In this document: piece by piece, positions 26,659-35,957 of the stretch
Layout: every line of letters begins with the position of its first letter
Numbering within the stretch: position 1 is the stretch's first letter
DNA from: Porphyromonadaceae bacterium UBA4262
Lineage (GTDB): Bacteria > Bacteroidota > Bacteroidia > Bacteroidales > Muribaculaceae
NCBI GenBank assembly: GCA_002396085.1
Contig: DGWI01000024.1
Location: 56,844-108,772, forward strand
Direction of reading: 5' to 3'
Length of the DNA: 51,929 bases
The notes under the pieces: model-generated
The model's input: the letters and a program-made list of their open reading frames with translations, nothing else
The model's database searches: none
Told to the model about the DNA's origin: nothing
Position numbers and translations under genes: made by a program

Positions 26659-27306
26659 ATGTACAAAATGATTATGAAGAAAGCATTAAACTGGCTCTAT
26701 GAGCACTGGATGAAGGCCACACCTTTCCTCGCCCTTTACACATTCATCCTTATTTGGTTGTATGTCAAAGATGTGAACTTCGGTCTGTTCCTGATTTGGC
26801 TACAGTGCCCATTCTACTGGGCACACGAGTTTGAGGAGTATGTCGCTCCCGGAGGTTTCCTCAAGTTTTTCAATCTGGGTCCCTTAGGCTCAACCGTTCC
26901 CGACAAGCCGCTGACCAAGGCAGGCTCGTTCTGGATCAACATCCCGCTGATGTATGTGTTGCTGCCGCTGTCGGGCATCCTCTCACACTACCTCGGCACC
27001 GACTGGGGACTCTGGACGGCTTACTACTCCACACTGAACGCCTCGGCCCATGTGGTGATGTTCTTCATCTTCGGCCGCAAGTACAACCCTGGTCTGGTGT
27101 GCAGCATCCTGCTCAACATTCCACTTGGCATTTACACCATTTGGTACTTCCTCACTAATGGTCTTGTATCGACCGGTGCCAACGTCGTCAGCATTATCGT
27201 GGGCATCATCGCCCAAGCCTCCATGATGGTCTATGGCTTCGCCTATCTCGTGCCCACCTCAAAAAAAGAAGGCTATCACAAATCAGTAAACGATAAAAAA
27301 GAATAA
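26659..27306 (+). CDS. HXXEE domain membrane protein
   Basis: A 215-residue polytopic membrane protein with about six hydrophobic helices. The motif HEFEE in WAHEFEEYVAPGG is the HXXEE signature, a family of unknown function sometimes proposed as enzymes in membranes. The open frame extends upstream to a TTG at 26602, but the first ATG is 26659; ATGs at 26668 and 26674 are equally plausible starts. The CocE-type pseudogene begins 6 bp after its stop, so the two formed an operon. The C-terminus is charged (KKEGYHKSVNDKKE). Confidence 0.8.
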   Translation: MYKMIMKKALNWLYEHWMKATPFLALYTFILIWLYVKDVNFGLFLIWLQCPFYWAHEFEEYVAPGGFLKFFNLGPLGSTVPDKPLTKAGSFWINIPLMYVLLPLSGILSHYLGTDWGLWTAYYSTLNASAHVVMFFIFGRKYNPGLVCSILLNIPLGIYTIWYFLTNGLVSTGANVVSIIVGIIAQASMMVYGFAYLVPTSKKEGYHKSVNDKKE

Positions 27307-27311
27307 CGACA

Positions 27312-29069
27312 ATGAGCAAGATTACAGAACTGATGATTCGCAAGCCGTCGCTGAAGTACCGCGACGTGCGCAACTACGAGGGCGAGTATTACGACTGGGC
27401 AGCAGGGGAGCACCTGCTGAAGAAGGGGACGAGCGTCCATGAACTGTTCCACCCGCTGGAACATGACATCCGCTTCATCAAGGATGAGCAGGTGCCGTTG
27501 CGTGACGGGGTGAAGATTCTGACGGACATTTATCTGCCTGCTGACACCGACGAGCCGCTGCCCGCCATCATCGCCTAGAGTCCCTACGGCAAGAACTCTG
27601 GCAATGCCGACCGTTTCAAGAACCTCTTTGGACTGCTCGGCCTGGACCAAAAGCGCATGAGTGGACTACAGAAGTTCGAAGGGCCAGACCCCGACTTCTG
27701 GTGCGACAAGGGCTATGCCATTGTTCATCCCGACCCACGTGGCATAGGCCGTTCTGAGGGCGACAGCACCATGCTCGGCACACAGGAGGGCGTAGACGGT
27801 TACGACCTCGTGGAATGGGTAGCCCAACAGCCTTGGTGCAACGGCAAGGTGGCCCTGAGTGGCACCAGTTATCTCTCGTTCTCGCAATGGTTCATTGCTG
27901 CCGAGCGTCCACCACACCTTGCTTGTACACAGGTGACAGAGGCGCTGACCGACGGCTATCGTGACATGTGCCTTGTAGGTGGAATGCCCGATTATGTCTT
28001 TACAGAGGGCATTCAGAACAATCACGAGGGTTTTGGTCTGCGTGAGGACGTGGCAGAAGAAAGCCGTCAATACCCATTTGCCAACCACCCACTATGGCAA
28101 GACAAGATTGCCCGCGTGTGGGACATTGAGATTCCCATCCTCGTAGTGGCATCGTACTCCAACGTGCTGCACACCGACGGAACCTTCCGTGCGTGGCGAC
28201 AGTTGGGCTCGAAGGAAAAGTGGCTGCGCATCCACGACAACCTGGAGTGGCAGGACTACTACGAGCCGAGGTATGTGGAAGAGCGCCTGCGATTCTTCGA
28301 CTATTATATGAAAGGTATCGACAACGGCTGGAAGGAAACACCTACTGTGCGCTACTGCCTGCACGACATGCAGGGCTGCAACAAGGTGGACCAGCCCGCC
28401 ACGCAGTTCCCACCCATAGGTACGGAATACAAGAAACTGTATCTGAACGGCCAGACCCGCCAGTTGCAGAGCGAGACTCCCGCTACAGACACGCCCGCCT
28501 TCTACATCTGCGAGAGCGATGCACCCAAGGCTTCGTTCTATCTGCCGATAACGGAAGAGACGAGTTTCATTGGCTATCCCAAGGCCCACCTCTATGTGGA
28601 GGCCGACGGCTCAGACGATATGGACCTCTTCCTCATCGTGCAGAAACTTGACAAGCACTACAACGTGCTGCGCCAGTTCACCATCCCCGCCACCTCGCCC
28701 CGCACCCACGACTTGCTGGAGAACCACGGCGGCGTGGCCAAGTACTCGGGTGCTTACGGTCGCCTGCGCGTCAGTCGCCGTCATCTCGACGAGAAGCTCA
28801 GTACCCACATCATTCCCGTGCAGAGTTTCGACCGCGACGAGAAATTGTCGAAGGGCGAAATCGTGGAGATCGAGGTGCCGCTGGCTCCCATGGGTATGCT
28901 CTTCCATCCGGGCGAGACGCTACGCTTCATGGTGAGCAGTCAGAACATCACCGGCAACGTGCATCCCGGTGTTCCCGCCTACGTCTCTCAAGACAACATC
29001 GGCAAGCACATCATCCATTGCGGTGGCCAGTACCAGAGTTATCTGCAACTGGGAGTTCTTGTCAATTAA
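27312..29069 (+). pseudogene. CocE/NonD family (S15-like) hydrolase, interrupted by one in-frame TAG
   Basis: Reading through one TAG codon (27576-27578) gives a continuous 585-codon frame of the CocE/X-prolyl dipeptidyl-peptidase family of alpha/beta hydrolases. Before it: VPLRDGVKILTDIYLPADTDEP and PAIIA. After it: SPYGKNSG, DPRGIGRSEG, the nucleophile elbow SGTSYLS and the C-terminal jelly-roll domain to GGQYQSYLQL. Family members read PAIIxWSPYGK here, so the stop looks like a TGG-to-TAG change. No frameshift is seen elsewhere. An internal ATG at 27657 opens the second frame but would lose the N-terminus of the hydrolase core. Called a pseudogene; a sequencing error or readthrough cannot be excluded. 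Confidence 0.82.
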
Positions 29070-29088
29070 TCAGCAAGAGATAACAAGC

Positions 29089-29124
29089 AATCAGTGCCAG
29101 CCGAGCAGTCGGCTGGCACTGATT
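29089..29124. terminator. Bidirectional terminator, 16-bp perfect stem
   Basis: 29089-29104 pairs perfectly with 29109-29124 around a GCAG loop, with AT-rich flanks, between the convergent CocE pseudogene and LRR gene. Confidence 0.9.
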
Positions 29125-29147
29125 AACTATAGATGGGCGGTGGTCAG

Positions 29148-30326
29148 CTATTTTACCAGAACCTTCTTGCCGGCGACGATGTGGATGCCGGGAGTGCTGG
29201 AGTCGATGGGCTGGCCCAACAGGTTGTAGTGCCGTTCGTTGCCACTGACTGAGGCAGCGTCAACTTCATTGATGCCGCTCTGTGGCATCTCCTCAATGTT
29301 GAGGAACACATTCCAGCCGCTGGCGGCACGGTAGAGGTCGACTGTTCCCGCAGGCACATAGAGAGTGCAATCGCCCGTTGGAGCGCCAGGCAACATCGAG
29401 AATGTGGCCGTGTTGCCCCAGTCGCCCAATTCGATGGGCTCGGGCAGGTAACTATAGACCGAGGTGATGTTGGCATCACTAGCCAGCAGGAAGGTGCCAA
29501 TGTGGGTGAGCGATGCCGGGAAGGTAAACGTGGTGAGCGACGTGCAGTTCCAGAAGATGAAGTCGCCCAGATACTCGATGCCGCCGGGCAGGTCGATGGC
29601 TTCTAACTGCTCGCAATTGGTGAACGCGCCATTGCTGATGCGTTTCAGCGTCGTGGGCAAGGTGATGCTCTGCAGTGCCTCGCAGTGCAAGAATCCACTC
29701 ACATCAATCAGTGTAACTCCCTCGGGCACATCAATATGAGTCAGAGAAGTGCAGTAGGCAAAAGCACTATTTGGAATCGCCTCGATGCCTGCAGGCAGTT
29801 CAATACTCTCCAACGCATGGCACGATGTCACCATCATTTGCGGAATGCTGGTAAGCCCGGCGGGCAGCTTGATGCTCTTGGCCGACTCGCACCAGTAGAA
29901 GCAAGCATCGCCCAACTCCTGCACCTCATCGGGTATATCAAGCGAAGTGATGGCCGAGCAGTAGGCAAACGCCTGCTTATGGATACTGGTGATAGAAGTT
30001 GGGATTTCAAATTCTGTAACATACTCGCAAAACTGGAACGCCCCCTCGCCGATGGTTGTGACGGTGTAGCCGTTAGCCACGCTGGGAATGGTGACCTTGC
30101 CAGCATAGTAAGGGTCGATGGCGATGCACGACAAGTTGTCGGCACTGGCTTCCTGACTGGGGTCGATGAGTGCCAGTAGGTCCGTGCCGACACAGCAAGT
30201 CTTGTCGGTCTCGCTGATGACCTTGAACTTCATCTCAACGCCCTCGACTGTGGTGGCGGTGAAATCTTGTGCCCAGCCCATGAGGCTGGTGAGCAATAGG
30301 CCGATAAAGAGTAATGATTTTTTCAT
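29148..30326 (-). CDS. Secreted BspA-like LRR protein with C-terminal sorting-like module
   Basis: A 392-residue secreted protein. The signal peptide is MKKSLLFIGLLLTSLMGWAQ. About nine BspA-type repeats (IGEGAFQFCEYVTEFEIP and similar) span residues 80-300. The C-terminus (about 362-392) has HYNLLGQPID...GIHIVAGKKVLVK, resembling C-terminal sorting-type modules common in this group rather than the dockerin repeats of the other LRR proteins here. It is therefore probably exported to the surface or outside. The ligand is unknown. A second secreted gene lies upstream on the same strand, separated by a terminator. Confidence 0.87.
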   Translation of the reverse strand: MKKSLLFIGLLLTSLMGWAQDFTATTVEGVEMKFKVISETDKTCCVGTDLLALIDPSQEASADNLSCIAIDPYYAGKVTIPSVANGYTVTTIGEGAFQFCEYVTEFEIPTSITSIHKQAFAYCSAITSLDIPDEVQELGDACFYWCESAKSIKLPAGLTSIPQMMVTSCHALESIELPAGIEAIPNSAFAYCTSLTHIDVPEGVTLIDVSGFLHCEALQSITLPTTLKRISNGAFTNCEQLEAIDLPGGIEYLGDFIFWNCTSLTTFTFPASLTHIGTFLLASDANITSVYSYLPEPIELGDWGNTATFSMLPGAPTGDCTLYVPAGTVDLYRAASGWNVFLNIEEMPQSGINEVDAASVSGNERHYNLLGQPIDSSTPGIHIVAGKKVLVK

Positions 30327-30358
30327 TGTGTTTGGGTTTTATTGGTGCTAGTAAAAAG

Positions 30359-30394
30359 AGGGATGCCATCCGCCTTGTGGCAAACGACATCCCT
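30359..30394 (-). terminator. Terminator of the 208-residue secreted protein gene
   Basis: AGGGATG (30359-30365) pairs with CATCCCT (30388-30394), with an inner GCCA/TGGC pair. On the minus strand it is followed by CTTTTTAC, a T-rich tail, so it terminates the 30414-31040 gene. Confidence 0.75.
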
Positions 30395-30413
30395 TTATAC
30401 ATAGTAATGATTT

Positions 30414-31040
30414 TTAGCGAATTACCTTGCTTGAGGCAACCTTGCCATCGGCACTGATGGTCTGACGGATGAGCACGCCATGAGCCGAGGCATCCACCAT
30501 GCGGCCCTGCAAATCGTAGTAGCGCTCTCTCATCACATTGTCGGTGCTGATGCTATTGACACCAGTGGCAGTATCATCAACCGTGAAAGTGATGGTTTTA
30601 ACATACTCGATATTGAGCGCGGTAATTTCACAAGCGGTGACTCCATCCTCGCTGGTCCATACCCCCATCTGGTCATCGCCACTTGATCCAGTCATGGTAA
30701 ACGCATCACCGTCAACAACGATGTTGCTCAACTGGTAATGGTTGGTTATGCAGATGTCGATGGCGGTAATCTTGCTTTCCGAACTTACCTCAAGGTATGG
30801 TTTGTTTTTACCCATACGTAAATAGCCATCCATAAAACTCCAATCCACAGGAACTTGTGATTGACCGGCACGGTTAAAGGTAATGGTGACACCGTCCTTT
30901 GTCCATGAGTAGATTTGGTTTTCTTCGACTTCAGTCCAGTTGCTGACACTGAAGTCGGGACCGAAGGTTACCTCGGCTGCCCAAACACCTGCGCAGAGCA
31001 GCGACATCATCAGGAGTGATAAGAATTTCTTCATAATCAT
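30414..31040 (-). CDS. Small secreted protein with C-terminal sorting-like module, unknown function
   Basis: A 208-residue protein not assigned to a named family. It has a signal peptide (MKKFLSLLMMSLLCAGVWA), a beta-rich middle (GPDFSVSNWTEV, DGVTITFNRAG, ITAIDICITNHYQL) reminiscent of a jelly-roll or lectin-like fold, and a C-terminal module YYDLQGRMVDASAHGVLI...KVIR of the same type as the adjacent LRR protein. The ATG at 31040 is followed by another ATG two codons later. It lies between two LRR genes and may share their export route. Surface binding is a guess. Confidence 0.7.
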   Translation of the reverse strand: MIMKKFLSLLMMSLLCAGVWAAEVTFGPDFSVSNWTEVEENQIYSWTKDGVTITFNRAGQSQVPVDWSFMDGYLRMGKNKPYLEVSSESKITAIDICITNHYQLSNIVVDGDAFTMTGSSGDDQMGVWTSEDGVTACEITALNIEYVKTITFTVDDTATGVNSISTDNVMRERYYDLQGRMVDASAHGVLIRQTISADGKVASSKVIR

Positions 31041-31099
31041 TGAATTTTGATAGTTTTAAAAAAGAGTTAATATCATGCAGTTCTTGTTGCATTATTCGC

Positions 31100-33001
31100 C
31101 TATTTACCCAGCATAGTGTTTATCAATCTGTTGACATCCGACACGTCTATATGCTTGTCACCATTCATGTCTGCATTATGCTTTAGCATCGCATCAGTCG
31201 ACTTGCCCAGCATAATATTGATGACCACGTTGACATCCGACACATCGATTATAGCATCCTTGTTCATGTCACCGGGCTTCAACGGGATGATATTCTGACC
31301 GAAATTGCCGAATGTCTTCCACATATTGGTATTCTTATAAAGTTCAAGGCTTGCCTCTGGTACATAGAGCGTGAGATTGAACAAGCCCATTTGGTCGAAG
31401 GTGTAATTGTCGATGGGCAACGGTTCGGGGGTGTAACTATACACCTCTTCTATCTCATAGCAACGTCCAAAACACGCTCGCATGAGTGTATCGACACCGG
31501 CTGGTATGCATATGCGCTTTATCGTTCTGTTTCCTGTCAGACCTCCATAGAAGGCACAATTTCCTATCGTTGTGAGCGACAGGGGCAAGTCGACCTCGGT
31601 GGCTTGTGAGAGTTGCGACAATGCGTAGTCGCCGATGGTGGTAACCCCTTCGGGAATGACAAGCACCCCATTCTCGCCGCTATTTGATTTGGGGCAGAAC
31701 ACCAGACGGGTATTACCGTCGGCATAGAGGATACCGCCAATGACCGACAGATAGGGATTGCCCTGAGCAATGGTGACCTCTGCAAGACTTGTGCAGTTGT
31801 TGAAGGGATTCAGGCCCAAATTAGCAAGCGTGCTCGGCAATGACACGCTCACCAGCGAGGTGCAGTTCTCAAACAAGCGGTCGCCCAGCCGGGTGACGCC
31901 CTCGGGTATGCTCATCTGGGTGAGTCGCCAGCAACCTTCGAAGGCCCTTTCTCCTATCTGTTCCATTCCATCAGGCAGATCGCACGTTGTCATCGAGGAA
32001 CAGTTAAAAAAGGCGAAACTATCGATCCGCTTCAACGCTGATGGCATATTGATATTGCTCAAGTTGGAGCAATTATCAAAGGCATGGCTGCGAATCGCGG
32101 TCACCCCATCGGGCAGCGTCACCGTGGCAAGTTGGGTGCATCCCTCCATGGCATTGATGCCAATCTCGGTGATGCCGGTGGGGACGTTCACCTGGGTCAA
32201 CTTTGTGCAGCGGGCTATGATGCCGTTGGACAGGTAACCCACGAGCCCCTCGGGCAGATCGATGCTTGTAATATTCGAGCAGGCATAGAAGGCGTTATCA
32301 CCGATGGTGGTCACCGTGTTGGGCAGCGTGATGGAGGGCACATTGCTGCACGACATGAAGGCAGCGGCCTCGATGGTAGTGACCGAGGTGGGGACTGTAA
32401 TGGCCCTGCTATTGAGAGTTGCGCAACGAATGAGCCTGGTCTTCGCCTTGTCGTAGAGCACACTGGCCTCAGCACAGTAGTGCGTGTTGGCCTCATCCAC
32501 TGTGATTGACGACATCTGGTTGGTTGCGCTGAAGTTGCCACGACCAATGCTCTCGACAGCAGCCGGGAAGTGTATTTTCCTCAGACTAGCGCAAGAGGCA
32601 AACGACTCGATACCGATGGTGCGCAGGTTCTCTGGCAGTGTAATGGTCGTTATACCACTGCACATATAAAAGGCCGAGTTTGCGATGTACGTGATTGTCT
32701 CAGGCATGGTGATTCCTGTGATGCTACTTTGTGCAAAAGCAGCAAAACCGATGCCCACGACAGTATACTCCCCTGCTTCAGGGGCATCAGGGTTCACCAC
32801 AGTGGCGGGAATCACGATTTTGCCAGAGTAGCCACTCTCGCCATTGCTTACCTCGACCGTGCGGTTGTCGGCCGAAGTGATAGTGTAGCCAACACCATCG
32901 GCGACGAAGTCATAGGCATGAGCCTGAATGGCCAGTGCAGATAAAATAACTAATAAGGTGTAACGCGTGTAAGCGCTACGGATTGCGGATAGATGTTTCA
33001 T
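31100..33001 (-). CDS. Secreted BspA-like LRR protein with C-terminal dockerin-like domain
   Basis: A 633-residue secreted protein with signal peptide (to about residue 29, IQAHAY). BspA-type LRRs fill about residues 75-520 with the IGxxAFxxCxxLTxIxLP pattern. Residues 576-633 are two dockerin-like repeats, DMNKDAIIDVSDVNVVINIMLGK and DMNGDKHIDVSDVNRLINTMLGK. The layout is the same as the 17225-20323 protein, without the propeller-like part. Its leader contains repeat copy B (33021-33078). Likely surface exposed; the partner of the dockerin-like domain is not in the window. Confidence 0.88.
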   Translation of the reverse strand: MKHLSAIRSAYTRYTLLVILSALAIQAHAYDFVADGVGYTITSADNRTVEVSNGESGYSGKIVIPATVVNPDAPEAGEYTVVGIGFAAFAQSSITGITMPETITYIANSAFYMCSGITTITLPENLRTIGIESFASCASLRKIHFPAAVESIGRGNFSATNQMSSITVDEANTHYCAEASVLYDKAKTRLIRCATLNSRAITVPTSVTTIEAAAFMSCSNVPSITLPNTVTTIGDNAFYACSNITSIDLPEGLVGYLSNGIIARCTKLTQVNVPTGITEIGINAMEGCTQLATVTLPDGVTAIRSHAFDNCSNLSNINMPSALKRIDSFAFFNCSSMTTCDLPDGMEQIGERAFEGCWRLTQMSIPEGVTRLGDRLFENCTSLVSVSLPSTLANLGLNPFNNCTSLAEVTIAQGNPYLSVIGGILYADGNTRLVFCPKSNSGENGVLVIPEGVTTIGDYALSQLSQATEVDLPLSLTTIGNCAFYGGLTGNRTIKRICIPAGVDTLMRACFGRCYEIEEVYSYTPEPLPIDNYTFDQMGLFNLTLYVPEASLELYKNTNMWKTFGNFGQNIIPLKPGDMNKDAIIDVSDVNVVINIMLGKSTDAMLKHNADMNGDKHIDVSDVNRLINTMLGK

Positions 33002-33020
33002 AAGCCAGTTTCTTGTTAAT

Positions 33021-33078
33021 TAGACATAAGAACAAGAGAACAAAAAGTGTTAAGAACAGAAGTCTCGCTTCTTGCTTC
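33021..33078. repeat. Dispersed repeat copy B (inverted relative to 25031-25089)
   Basis: The 58-bp sequence is about 90% identical (roughly 6 mismatches by eye) to the reverse complement of 25031-25089. It lies in the leader between the LRR promoter and start codon. The rest of the 299-bp gap 33002-33300 is AT-rich and holds only the promoter at 33104-33133. Confidence 0.8.
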
Positions 33079-33103
33079 TCGTATCTTGTTAATAATTTTG
33101 ATG

Positions 33104-33133
33104 CAAAATTACCAAGAAACCAACACTAACAAA
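33104..33133 (-). promoter_or_regulatory. Promoter for the 633-residue LRR gene
   Basis: On the minus strand TTTG (33133-33130), 18 nt, TAATTTTG (33111-33104). The transcript leader would be about 95 nt and include repeat copy B. Confidence 0.6.
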
Positions 33134-33300
33134 TTACCTATAAGACGGAGATAATATTCTGATTCAACGATTATTCTATTATTCTAATTATTTTCTTTTT
33201 ATTAGTTTAAGTTTCTAATGTAGTTTAGCCGATACCTTTTGTAATGTATAATGGATACCCTCACACATTATTCATAAGAAAAAGGCCTCAAGTCTAGAAA

Positions 33301-34155
33301 CTACCCTTGTTCACGGTACTGTTTAGGTGTCATGCCCGTCTCCTTCTTGAAAAACTTGGAGAAAAACGAGGCGTTGGCAAAATTCATCTCCTCGGCAATC
33401 TCCCATACGGGCTGGTCGTTGTAGCGCAGTTTGAGTTTGGCCTGCTGGATGACATAGCGGTTAATCCACTGCATGATGGTGAGTCCACTTTGCCGCTTGA
33501 TGACAAAGCCCAAGTGATTGGGTGTGACACACAACTTGTCGGCATAGAACTCAATGTGGCGCTCGGTGAGTCCATACTGGTTGACCAGAGCCAAGAAACT
33601 GCGCAAGACGTTGTGCTGGTGCGACAGGCTCTGCTGACGTTGCAACTCCTGTGCCCTGGCCACACGTTTGACCTCGAGCATCAGTGCCGACTGAAGCATG
33701 GCCACGGCCTCATAAAGCAACGGACGGCGACACACCACCTGCCACAGAAGCCTAAAGTAGTCGCTGACCAGTTGACTCATCTCAGCATCGGCCTTGAACA
33801 AGAGATTGTGGTCAGAATGGGCAATGGCAGGGAGGTCTTTCATCGACATGGCCATCATGCTGATGTCCGGGGAATAATCCAGAATTTCTATTACAGTGCC
33901 AGACATCAGGACTTGCAAATCGTTGGCTTCGAATTGATGCTCCTCCAGATTCAGCATTATCCGAGATTTACCACCTGTGACGAAAATAAGACGTTCTTCG
34001 CCCACACGATAGGGTTGGTTCAACAGCAAGTGCTGCTGCCCGAAACTGGCGGCATGCAGTGACAGGTAGAGTCGGTCATCGACATAGAACCGCTCACGAT
34101 CGTCGATGCGGCTGCCAATAAAAGCCAAATCCAAATTTTCGATATTCTTGTCCAT
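33301..34155 (-). CDS. AraC family transcriptional regulator
   Basis: A 284-residue regulator. The N-terminal half is a cupin-like sensing domain (YRVGEERLIFVTGGKSRIMLN and following strands). The C-terminal 100 residues carry the two helix-turn-helix motifs of AraC/XylS proteins: YADKLCVTPNHLGFVIKRQSG and WEIAEEMNFANASFFSKFFKKETGMTP. The effector is unknown. The sodium:solute symporter gene lies 73 bp upstream on the same strand, so the regulator may control the symporter or genes elsewhere. Length is typical. Confidence 0.93.
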   Translation of the reverse strand: MDKNIENLDLAFIGSRIDDRERFYVDDRLYLSLHAASFGQQHLLLNQPYRVGEERLIFVTGGKSRIMLNLEEHQFEANDLQVLMSGTVIEILDYSPDISMMAMSMKDLPAIAHSDHNLLFKADAEMSQLVSDYFRLLWQVVCRRPLLYEAVAMLQSALMLEVKRVARAQELQRQQSLSHQHNVLRSFLALVNQYGLTERHIEFYADKLCVTPNHLGFVIKRQSGLTIMQWINRYVIQQAKLKLRYNDQPVWEIAEEMNFANASFFSKFFKKETGMTPKQYREQG

Positions 34156-34228
34156 AGGCGAATCATTGAGAAATGTGATTACCCTCTCTCAATTATATAA
34201 CGCATTGCATGCAAGAATATTATCTTGT

Positions 34229-35713
34229 TTAAGGTTTCGACTTATGAGGCAGGATGATGGCGAGGAGTTCGATGGTCAGAGCATAGTAAACGGCATCGCC
34301 GGGGAGCGAGAGAAACTTGGCCAACAGCATGGCAGCGACACCGATGGGCATGGCCAGCAGGACGCGGCGCGGAGCAAAGCGTCCGGGCAGCCACAGGGCG
34401 AAACTGAGCGGAAACAAGATGGAGACAGCACGCAAACCCAACGAGAGGAAGCCCAGGTCGTTGATGAAGGTGTTGTTGCACAACAGGGCGACAATCACCG
34501 CCACAGTGAGCACAGCAGCGATGCTCAGACGCATTTGCAGCAGCCCAGACAAGCGAGACGCACCCTGGCGCAGATTGCTGTAGACATCACGCACCAGAAT
34601 GGTGGCAACACCCAACGAGAGGCCACTGCCACAGCCCAGGATGTTGATGAGCAAAGTGCCCAGCATGATGCCACCCAGCCATGCAGGCAAGTGCCTCAAG
34701 ATAAAGGCAGGGAATGCCTGCGCCGAGTTCTCGATAACTCCGATACCAGCAGGCAATGCCTCGCCTGCTTGCTGCATGGCAGCCAACTCGTCGGTGGTGA
34801 CATAGTGACCGCGCATGTAGATGCCTACCATGGTGCATGCCGCGCCGATGATGGGCAAGCAAATGGCACAAATCAGCGCACCGCGACGAGCATGAGGTGT
34901 GCTGGATGCCGACCAGATGCATTGCGCATAGGTCTGCGTGGAGACTACCCCCAAGACAAGCGAGAGGCAGCCGCCAAGGTCTTTGAACGCTCCACGCGCC
35001 ACTAGGCTGCCATAGCGGTGATGGATGCTCTCGATGTCGGTCAAGCCGTTGAATTGGCTCAACGCCGATGACTGATAGGCCGCATCGACACTGTCGCGCA
35101 ATCCCGTGAAGCCACCCGCTAGATGCCATACAATGACACCAGCAGCCAGCGAACTGAAATAGAGCAAGATGAGTTTAATAATTCCGCTAAATCCGGCACT
35201 GCGGATGCCACCGAACAGAACGAACAACATGATGAGCACCGCACCCACCACCGAAGCCCACAGCATGGAGATGCTGAAGAAACTACTGATCATGGCACCC
35301 GACGAGAGCACCTGCGACACAATGCTGATGAAGATGCCCACCATGCAGAGGATTGACCCTACAGTCTCGGCCTTGCGACCATACTCGCGGCGCACGACCT
35401 CGAGCAGCGTTGAGCAACCACTGCGCCGCAGCGGGCCTGCATAGACATAGCCCAGCAGCAACGACCCGATAGCAGCACCCAGGGTGAACCACCAAGCCGA
35501 CAATCCGTAGCAAAACGCCAGTTGTGCTGTGCCTATAGTGGACTGTCCGCCAGCCATAGTGCCCAACAAGGCACCACCCACAAGCCAAGTGCCTGATGTG
35601 CCACCAGCAATGAAACTACTTGCGTCCTTGACCCTGCGGCCCGACCACCAACTCACCAGTAGCAGCAAGCCCACAGTGAGCAACACGCCCAGAATATGTA
35701 TTGATGATATCAT
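34229..35713 (-). CDS. Sodium:solute symporter family protein
   Basis: A 494-residue inner-membrane transporter with about 13 predicted helices. SSS-family features: WWSGRRVKDASSFIAGG near residues 23-38, MAGGQSTIGTAQLAF, the IRSAGFSGIIKL segment and the core region around SLVLGVVSTQTYAQCIWSAS. It would couple solute import to sodium. The substrate cannot be told from sequence. The AraC regulator gene follows 73 bp downstream. A TACCTTTG -7 box lies 96 bp upstream, with word repeats between it and the start. Confidence 0.9.
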   Translation of the reverse strand: MISSIHILGVLLTVGLLLLVSWWSGRRVKDASSFIAGGTSGTWLVGGALLGTMAGGQSTIGTAQLAFCYGLSAWWFTLGAAIGSLLLGYVYAGPLRRSGCSTLLEVVRREYGRKAETVGSILCMVGIFISIVSQVLSSGAMISSFFSISMLWASVVGAVLIMLFVLFGGIRSAGFSGIIKLILLYFSSLAAGVIVWHLAGGFTGLRDSVDAAYQSSALSQFNGLTDIESIHHRYGSLVARGAFKDLGGCLSLVLGVVSTQTYAQCIWSASSTPHARRGALICAICLPIIGAACTMVGIYMRGHYVTTDELAAMQQAGEALPAGIGVIENSAQAFPAFILRHLPAWLGGIMLGTLLINILGCGSGLSLGVATILVRDVYSNLRQGASRLSGLLQMRLSIAAVLTVAVIVALLCNNTFINDLGFLSLGLRAVSILFPLSFALWLPGRFAPRRVLLAMPIGVAAMLLAKFLSLPGDAVYYALTIELLAIILPHKSKP

Positions 35714-35715
35714 TC

Positions 35716-35790
35716 TTATGGTTCTCAGTTATCGGTTTTCAGTTATCGGTTTTCAGTTGTCGGTTTTCAGTGACGACTGACAACCAATAA
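35716..35790. repeat. Word repeat 'ttatcggttttcag'
   Basis: Three tandem copies of (G)TTATCGGTTTTCAG-type words are followed by GACGACTGACAACC, which is complementary to GGTTTTCAGT. The block 35761-35790 matches 41903-41932 at about 24 of 30 bases. It lies in the leader of the symporter gene. Confidence 0.75.
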
Positions 35791-35809
35791 TACATTTATA
35801 AAGCGGGTG

Positions 35810-35817
35810 CAAAGGTA
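35810..35817 (-). promoter_or_regulatory. -7 box for the sodium:solute symporter gene
   Basis: TACCTTTG on the minus strand; -33 not at proper spacing. Confidence 0.5.
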
Positions 35818-35930
35818 GTGCTTTTTTTGCAAAGAGTGTATCGCTTGGCAATCTTTGAATGCGCTCATGGCAGCACGCAGCGTCACTACATTATTTATTG
35901 GCATTTATCCCTTATTCATTAAAAAAGTCG

Positions 35931-35938
35931 TAACTTTG
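35931..35938 (+). promoter_or_regulatory. -7 box for the VOC-GH3 operon
   Basis: TAACTTTG, 19 bp before the VOC ATG at 35958. The -33 region has TTTA near the expected position. Confidence 0.6.
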
Positions 35939-35957
35939 CAGCAAAAACCAGACAACT

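Noticed and set aside
27576..27578. TAG as pyrrolysine or other recoding
   Set aside because: No pyl genes are seen, no other in-frame TAG occurs in the window's genes, and the family has tryptophan at this position.
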